Origin: Blattamonas nauphoetae
Taxonomy: Eukaryota; Preaxostyla; Oxymonadida
Reading direction: 5' to 3'
Length of the DNA: 64,000 nucleotides
Assembly: GCA_033064195.1 (NCBI GenBank)
Contig: JARBJD010000016.1
Span: 186,001-250,000 of the forward strand
Within the stretch, counting starts at the first letter, position 1, and each line of letters begins with the position of its first letter. A program made the position numbers and the translations under genes. Positions 59,798 through 64,000 of this stretch are shown here, piece after piece. A model generated the notes under the pieces. The model ran no database searches and had not been told where the DNA came from. It saw only the letters and a program-made list of their open reading frames with translations.

Positions 59798-62215
59798 TCA
59801 CTTTTTCTTCGGGGCTGCTTTGTTTTTATCATCAACTTTTCCTTCGGCTGGAATGAGCCCTGCAAGTTGCTCTCCGTTGATGTCTGTCTGGGCACCTCGT
59901 GTATGTCCCTTGGCATCCGTCTGTGCTGCTCTTGTCTCCTTCTGACACAGCAACAGTCTCTCCATTTGCGCATTGATGGTGGCGACTGATTGATCGAGTT
60001 TTGCTTGCATCTCGGCGAGTTGTGTCTCAACAGAAGTGTGAAGTGTTCCGGCGAGGAATGTCTTTGTTGCACGGAGGAGGACAGGGAACCTTCTTAGTCC
60101 GTCTGTGGCTGTGTCAATCGATGAGAGAAGATGACAGAGTGGAAGGAGATAATCTGAGACACCATCGACAGCGTCAAGGTCAACTCGGTTGGATTCTTCA
60201 TTCTCTCTGTTGATCGCAAACAGCATGTTGACAGTGTCGAGAAGACTTGTCTTCTTTCCGGCTCTGACCTCGACTTCTTGTGTTGTTGATTGTTTTGCTT
60301 TCGCTGTCATAGCGAGGACAAAGGAAGACATGAGATCGCTCACTTCGTTTCCGTGGATTTGTGCTCCCATCAGATCCAAACACCGTTCTCCAAATGCAAT
60401 GCCGAGAAGTGCAGTCTGTCTAAATCTCCTCTCACTGCTTTGGAGGGATTGTTTGAGTCCAGAGTTGATTGAGAGAGCTTTGACAAGGGATTGCGTGTGG
60501 ATGAGATTCGAACGTTGCAGAGATGCGTTCTGTGCACTCATCTCGTTGACGAGAGATGAGAGGTAATACACGAGAGTATCCTTCACAAGGTACTCTTGTT
60601 GGTACTTCTTGATTTCATCGATCAATTCACCGTTGCTCTTCTGAACTTCGCACAATGTCTGGCCTTTCCCACCAACTGGCTTCTTCTTCCTCTCCAAAAC
60701 AGCAATCAGTTCATCGTCCATTCCGACGGCTCGCTCACAAGCGTCCAGCGAAGTTGTGAGCAGTTCAATCTGCTTCTTCAATTGTTGGTTTTCGTTCTCG
60801 AGGAGAGAAATACGAGCAATGATGTCTGCTTGAAGATTATTCTTTTGTGACGTGGAAGCGTTGGAAGATGTCCCGTCGGGAGTGACTTGCGTGAGATTTG
60901 TGGTCTCGAGGACGTCCCACTCGCTCTCCTTCTCTTTCGATGGTCCTTCTTCGTCGTCTGTTGGGAATGGGAAAAGTTCGAATGTGAGAGGTTCGGCTGA
61001 CTGTGCGAGATGAGGATTGCTGTGGAGATCGAACGAATCGACGAGAGTCCTCGCGTTGATCAACTCATTTTGGAGAGCGCGGACGAGCGAGATGAGACAA
61101 TTGCGGTCCAGTCCGTCAATTTGAGTGTGAGAGAGGAGAGACGACGCATCGTAACGAGCTTCCATCTCTTTCATCCGGCGAAGTTCATCCTCCAGTCGCT
61201 TATTCTCATCCAGCATCTCGGTGACTGATCCAAAGCGTGTCACGGCTTCCGAGAGTCCAACGTTTTGCTCGAAAACATTCAATCGGCGCTTCAAAACATA
61301 TACAAGATCCTCAAGGAGTTTAAATTTGATTTCGACGAGGCGTTGAGAATGCATTTGTTGAGTTAAGATTTCTCGTCCAAGAAGAACATCCTCCTCACTT
61401 GTTTTGGCTGCTTGGCTCAAAACTGAGTCGATTGTATCACGCACACGACCTGTGCCTGTCGATGTCACAACACCACTGCCTCGGATAGCGACATTATCTT
61501 CGCCCTGTTGTCTTGCCTTCTCCACTGTGGCACGACTCATGTCTTCGGCCAGGGCAAACTTCTTAATGTCTCCTTCGATGTCTTTAATGCTAGCTTCAAG
61601 TGTAACTGGTGTGGCATTGAGTGGTACATAGGTGAACTGTTCGAATTGCTTGAGAGTTTCCTTGTATTCACTGATGACATTTTCTAGTCGTTTTCTGTCA
61701 CTTTGGCTCGCATCCAGACGTTTTTCAAGATTTTTGATGATAGTCTAACCATTTGGGAGAAAGATGTTGATATTTGAACAAGATTAAGATCAAACTTGAC
61801 TTTGAGTGTATTCGGTGTGGAAGAGGGTGCAAAGATCTCTGAGTTCGAGGAATAATGTTCCTTTATCCTTCGCACTTTCACCTGGAGTCATTGTCATAAT
61901 CTGGCGTAGACGATTTTCGGCATTTAACTTGAAGGCTGCAATGTTCTCAGGTGTGACGTTTCTGAACATGGTTGCGGTGCTAGCTCCAGTTCCATCTACA
62001 GAAGGAATGACATCTTGACCGGGTCGTATTGGTGATCTAGTTATTTCAGAAATTTGTAAGAGATATATGAAATAACGGTGAGAAGGGACGATGAAACTAA
62101 AGGGAAGTCGATACCTCGAAACAGCTTGTTCACCAGAGGTTGTTCGTGCCTTAGTTGTGGTTTTAGTTGTGGCTAATTTGGTGGTCTTTGTGGATTTTCC
62201 GAGTGTTGACGACAT
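59798..62215 (-). CDS. Coiled-coil protein with basic N-terminus
   Basis: Three exons (62215-62115, 62036-61796, 61744-59798) with introns of 78 bp and 51 bp, 762 residues. The N-terminus is Lys/Thr-rich (TKTTKLATTKTTTK). The body is long coiled coil with Leu heptads: IIKNLEKRLDASQSDRKRLE, LKRRLNVFEQNVGLSE, ENENQQLKKQIELLTTSL, MQAKLDQSVATINAQMERL. A more globular segment (YLLPLCHLLSSIDTATDGL) lies before the last coil, and the tail is basic (KAAPKKK). The basic head plus long coil suggests a microtubule- or basal-body-associated rod, but no family is recognised. The 78-bp intron is stop-free and in frame; the 51-bp one contains TGA. Convergent with the giant pseudokinase, 196 bp apart. Confidence 0.8.
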
Positions 62216-62358
62216 TTTGAGCAGCGGTTATTCGACGAGATGTTTGTGGGTCGATCTTTTATCGATTGGAAAAAAGTCTGATAATCGGAGAATTAGAAGA
62301 AAATGAAACACAACACGTCAAATTGTCTTGAAATAAAACTAAGAGGTGTGTGAAATGT

Positions 62359-64000
62359 TCAAAAATTATGATGAATGACGTTTCCAGCAAATTGTCCATT
62401 GTCCTGGACCCTACACTCGATACCGATCTCTTCAACTCGATGTCGCATCCACTCAAATATCCTACTTTCGGGTGGCATATCATTCCAAACCGTATTCATA
62501 AAGTCAGGGTTGATGACAGTCAATAACTCCACCAGATCACAAAACGCGTTTCGCCATCGAAAAACGGACTCCACGTCATACCACTCGGCATTGTTGTCCG
62601 ATGTGAGAGAAAAGGGGAATGGGTCAAATGAAACAACTCGAACCGGAGCAAACACCAGGTCGTCATCGGAGTTCAGATTGATTTGGTCTTTTTTCTTCGT
62701 TTGTTTGTGAGTGGGAATTTTTTGATTCAGCTTCTTCAACCATTCACTGTGTTTGTCGGTGTTTGATGAAAGCTCTTTCTTGGCAAGGTTTTCTTCCATT
62801 AACTGGGCCGTTTTGAGTCTTTCAGCCAGTTCAAGCCTCGCTTCCCACTTCAACTTCTTCCGGTATGGCATGAATTGAGGTTCCTGGTAATGTCCCTGAT
62901 GCATGCGAATATTCTCATACATTGTCGCCTCTCTTTCAGCCATTCTGTTCATGGTATAAGTGGGAAGAGATGGGGTTTGTGGAAGTGATGTGAAGAAGAG
63001 AACCGAAGTCATGAACATTTCGATGTTTTTCAGAAGATAGACTCCGCAGTCGAAGCTGTTCTTCTGATGTGGGACAACAGGAGCATAGGAAGGGATCTTG
63101 CTTCTGGAGAAGAGAGCGTAGTTTGTGTTCAGTATTCTATTCTTCCGATAGAACGACTCAAATGAGAGATAAGAGCGAAGGAGGGCTGAATGGCGAGGAT
63201 AATACACGTTTGGGGGAGGCTCCGGAAGTGAGTCGAGAAACAGGATCATGGGGCGAGGTGACTTGGCGAAATAGTTCTGTTTTTGACCCAACGCAGCAAA
63301 GACTTTCCCGTGGGATGTAAGACCCTGGTTGGAATCAAGAGAAGGGAGGATTGAGCGAATAAACGTGTTTTTCCTGATCCGAGCGATCTGCTTTGTGCGT
63401 TGGGTGATCGTTGATGGTTGAAGTTGGTGCGTGAGAGTGAGGAGAGGAAACTCATGTGGAACAGGTGGCATGAGAAGCTCTGGTTGGGTGCCAGGCTGGT
63501 TTTCAGATGCGATTGGGGGAGCGACATTCTTTTTGGAGGGTTTTGGTTTCTTTGTCTTTGAAGATTCTTTTTCGTCCGACTGTTGACGTTTAATCTTCTT
63601 TGGCGATGTTGTCTCTTCTTCAACGTCTTCTGAATCATCATCATCTTCCAGAATTCGGCGTTGCAGAGAACCATCTGGGTTGAATAGTTTGATTCGTGAT
63701 TGGTCCGGCATGTAATCAATCTTCTTATTGAATCGTCCGAATAGGTTTTCGGGATGAATCAAATCGATGGTGACGCTTGTCATTCGAACTCCTCCTTTTC
63801 GAGCTGTCGGAGCGAATGTGACTTCATCTGAATGATCGCAGTACGGCCCAATGACATTTCGACTCTGCTTCCCGGTGTGCATGTCGGAGAATGTGATGGA
63901 AGGAGAGAAAAGATCAAGGATTTCATTCTTTGGACCTGGTGAAGTGATGACTGGCGCTGTTGGTGGGACTGTGGTGGTTGGTTTGATGGCGTCTGTTGTG
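62359..64000 (-). CDS. Ulp1/SENP-type C48 cysteine protease, 5' part outside window
   Basis: The frame runs from the stop at 62359 to the right edge without a stop, so the start lies beyond 64000 (the ATG at 63882 is internal or an alternative). The protease core shows RPMILFLDSL (catalytic Asp), then HSALLRSYLSFE, then VPHQKNSFDCGVYLLKNIEMF, with the oxyanion Gln six residues before the catalytic Cys, as in Ulp1/SENP enzymes that cleave SUMO. A long acidic then Lys-rich insert (LEDDDDSEDVEEE; KKIKRQ) lies before the Asp, as in SENP6/7. The His-Trp box is not identifiable in the visible part. After the core are a helical Lys/Glu-rich region and a terminal segment (VFRWRNAFCDLVELL) that may be a separate binding module. 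Confidence 0.82.
   Translation of the reverse strand, partial: TTDAIKPTTTVPPTAPVITSPGPKNEILDLFSPSITFSDMHTGKQSRNVIGPYCDHSDEVTFAPTARKGGVRMTSVTIDLIHPENLFGRFNKKIDYMPDQSRIKLFNPDGSLQRRILEDDDDSEDVEEETTSPKKIKRQQSDEKESSKTKKPKPSKKNVAPPIASENQPGTQPELLMPPVPHEFPLLTLTHQLQPSTITQRTKQIARIRKNTFIRSILPSLDSNQGLTSHGKVFAALGQKQNYFAKSPRPMILFLDSLPEPPPNVYYPRHSALLRSYLSFESFYRKNRILNTNYALFSRSKIPSYAPVVPHQKNSFDCGVYLLKNIEMFMTSVLFFTSLPQTPSLPTYTMNRMAEREATMYENIRMHQGHYQEPQFMPYRKKLKWEARLELAERLKTAQLMEENLAKKELSSNTDKHSEWLKKLNQKIPTHKQTKKKDQINLNSDDDLVFAPVRVVSFDPFPFSLTSDNNAEWYDVESVFRWRNAFCDLVELLTVINPDFMNTVWNDMPPESRIFEWMRHRVEEIGIECRVQDNGQFAGNVIHHNF

Noticed and set aside
11562-62114. Selection for stop-free introns with lengths divisible by three
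   Set aside because: About 15 of roughly 37 introns are multiples of three and about nine are stop-free, which short lengths alone can explain; too few to claim enrichment.
1-64000. Mobile or virus-derived elements
   Set aside because: No terminal repeats, transposase, reverse transcriptase, integrase or capsid-like motifs were seen in any frame.

Overview
The window is nuclear DNA from a eukaryotic protist. The genes carry short spliceosomal introns (29 to 96 bp, GT...AG, donors often GTTTG or GTATG). Several products are eukaryote-specific: WASP, TBCA, IWS1, NTMT1, GSK3, a giant USP deubiquitinase, Prp19 and a SUMO-type protease. All three standard stop codons end genes and the multi-kilobase frames contain no TAA or TAG, so the genetic code is standard. 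Compact spacing, tiny introns and very large intronless frames would suit an oxymonad or other Preaxostyla relative; that is an inference from style, not a match. I saw no prokaryotic operon, CRISPR array, transposon or virus-derived element.

Layout, left to right. 1-4925 (-): a giant Fused/STK36-like kinase, cut by the window edge. 6054-7167 (-): a multipass membrane protein. 7350-8723 (+): a Prp19-like WD40 protein without a U-box. 8898-10136 (+): WASP. 10458-11351 (+): an NTMT1-type methyltransferase. 11511-12611 (-): IWS1/SPN1. 12966-14468 (+): a coiled-coil protein. 14649-15731 (+): GSK3. 15882-24131 (-): a 2749-residue USP deubiquitinase with a 69-bp tandem repeat. 24604-27405 (+): a SANT-domain protein. 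27710-32300 (-): C2/EF-hand phosphatidylserine decarboxylase. 32356-33350 (+): a secretory-pathway protein, perhaps EMC10-like. 33504-34033 (+): a small ASF1-like protein. 34176-39614 (-): a large zinc-finger/CXC protein. 39655-40092 (+): TBCA. 40334-41422 (+): TatD hydrolase. 41472-42770 (+): ribokinase. 42969-45311 (+): an eight-helix membrane protein. About 45729-45813: a tRNA-like Pol III element. 45889-47538 (+): an RRM-RRM-RRM-SH3 protein. 47743-59601 (+): a 3920-residue pseudokinase. 59798-62215 (-): a coiled-coil protein. 62359 to beyond 64000 (-): an Ulp1/SENP-type protease.

The genes are housekeeping and cytoskeletal rather than one pathway. The most interesting relationship is between the two giant kinase genes near the two ends. 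They are paralogues along both the kinase domain and a long unrecognised downstream region, and each has a 96-bp intron at the same point just after the glycine loop. The left copy keeps its catalytic residues; the right copy has lost them. Splice structures were built by eye from reading-frame continuity, splice consensus and family alignment remembered from known proteins; no search was run.
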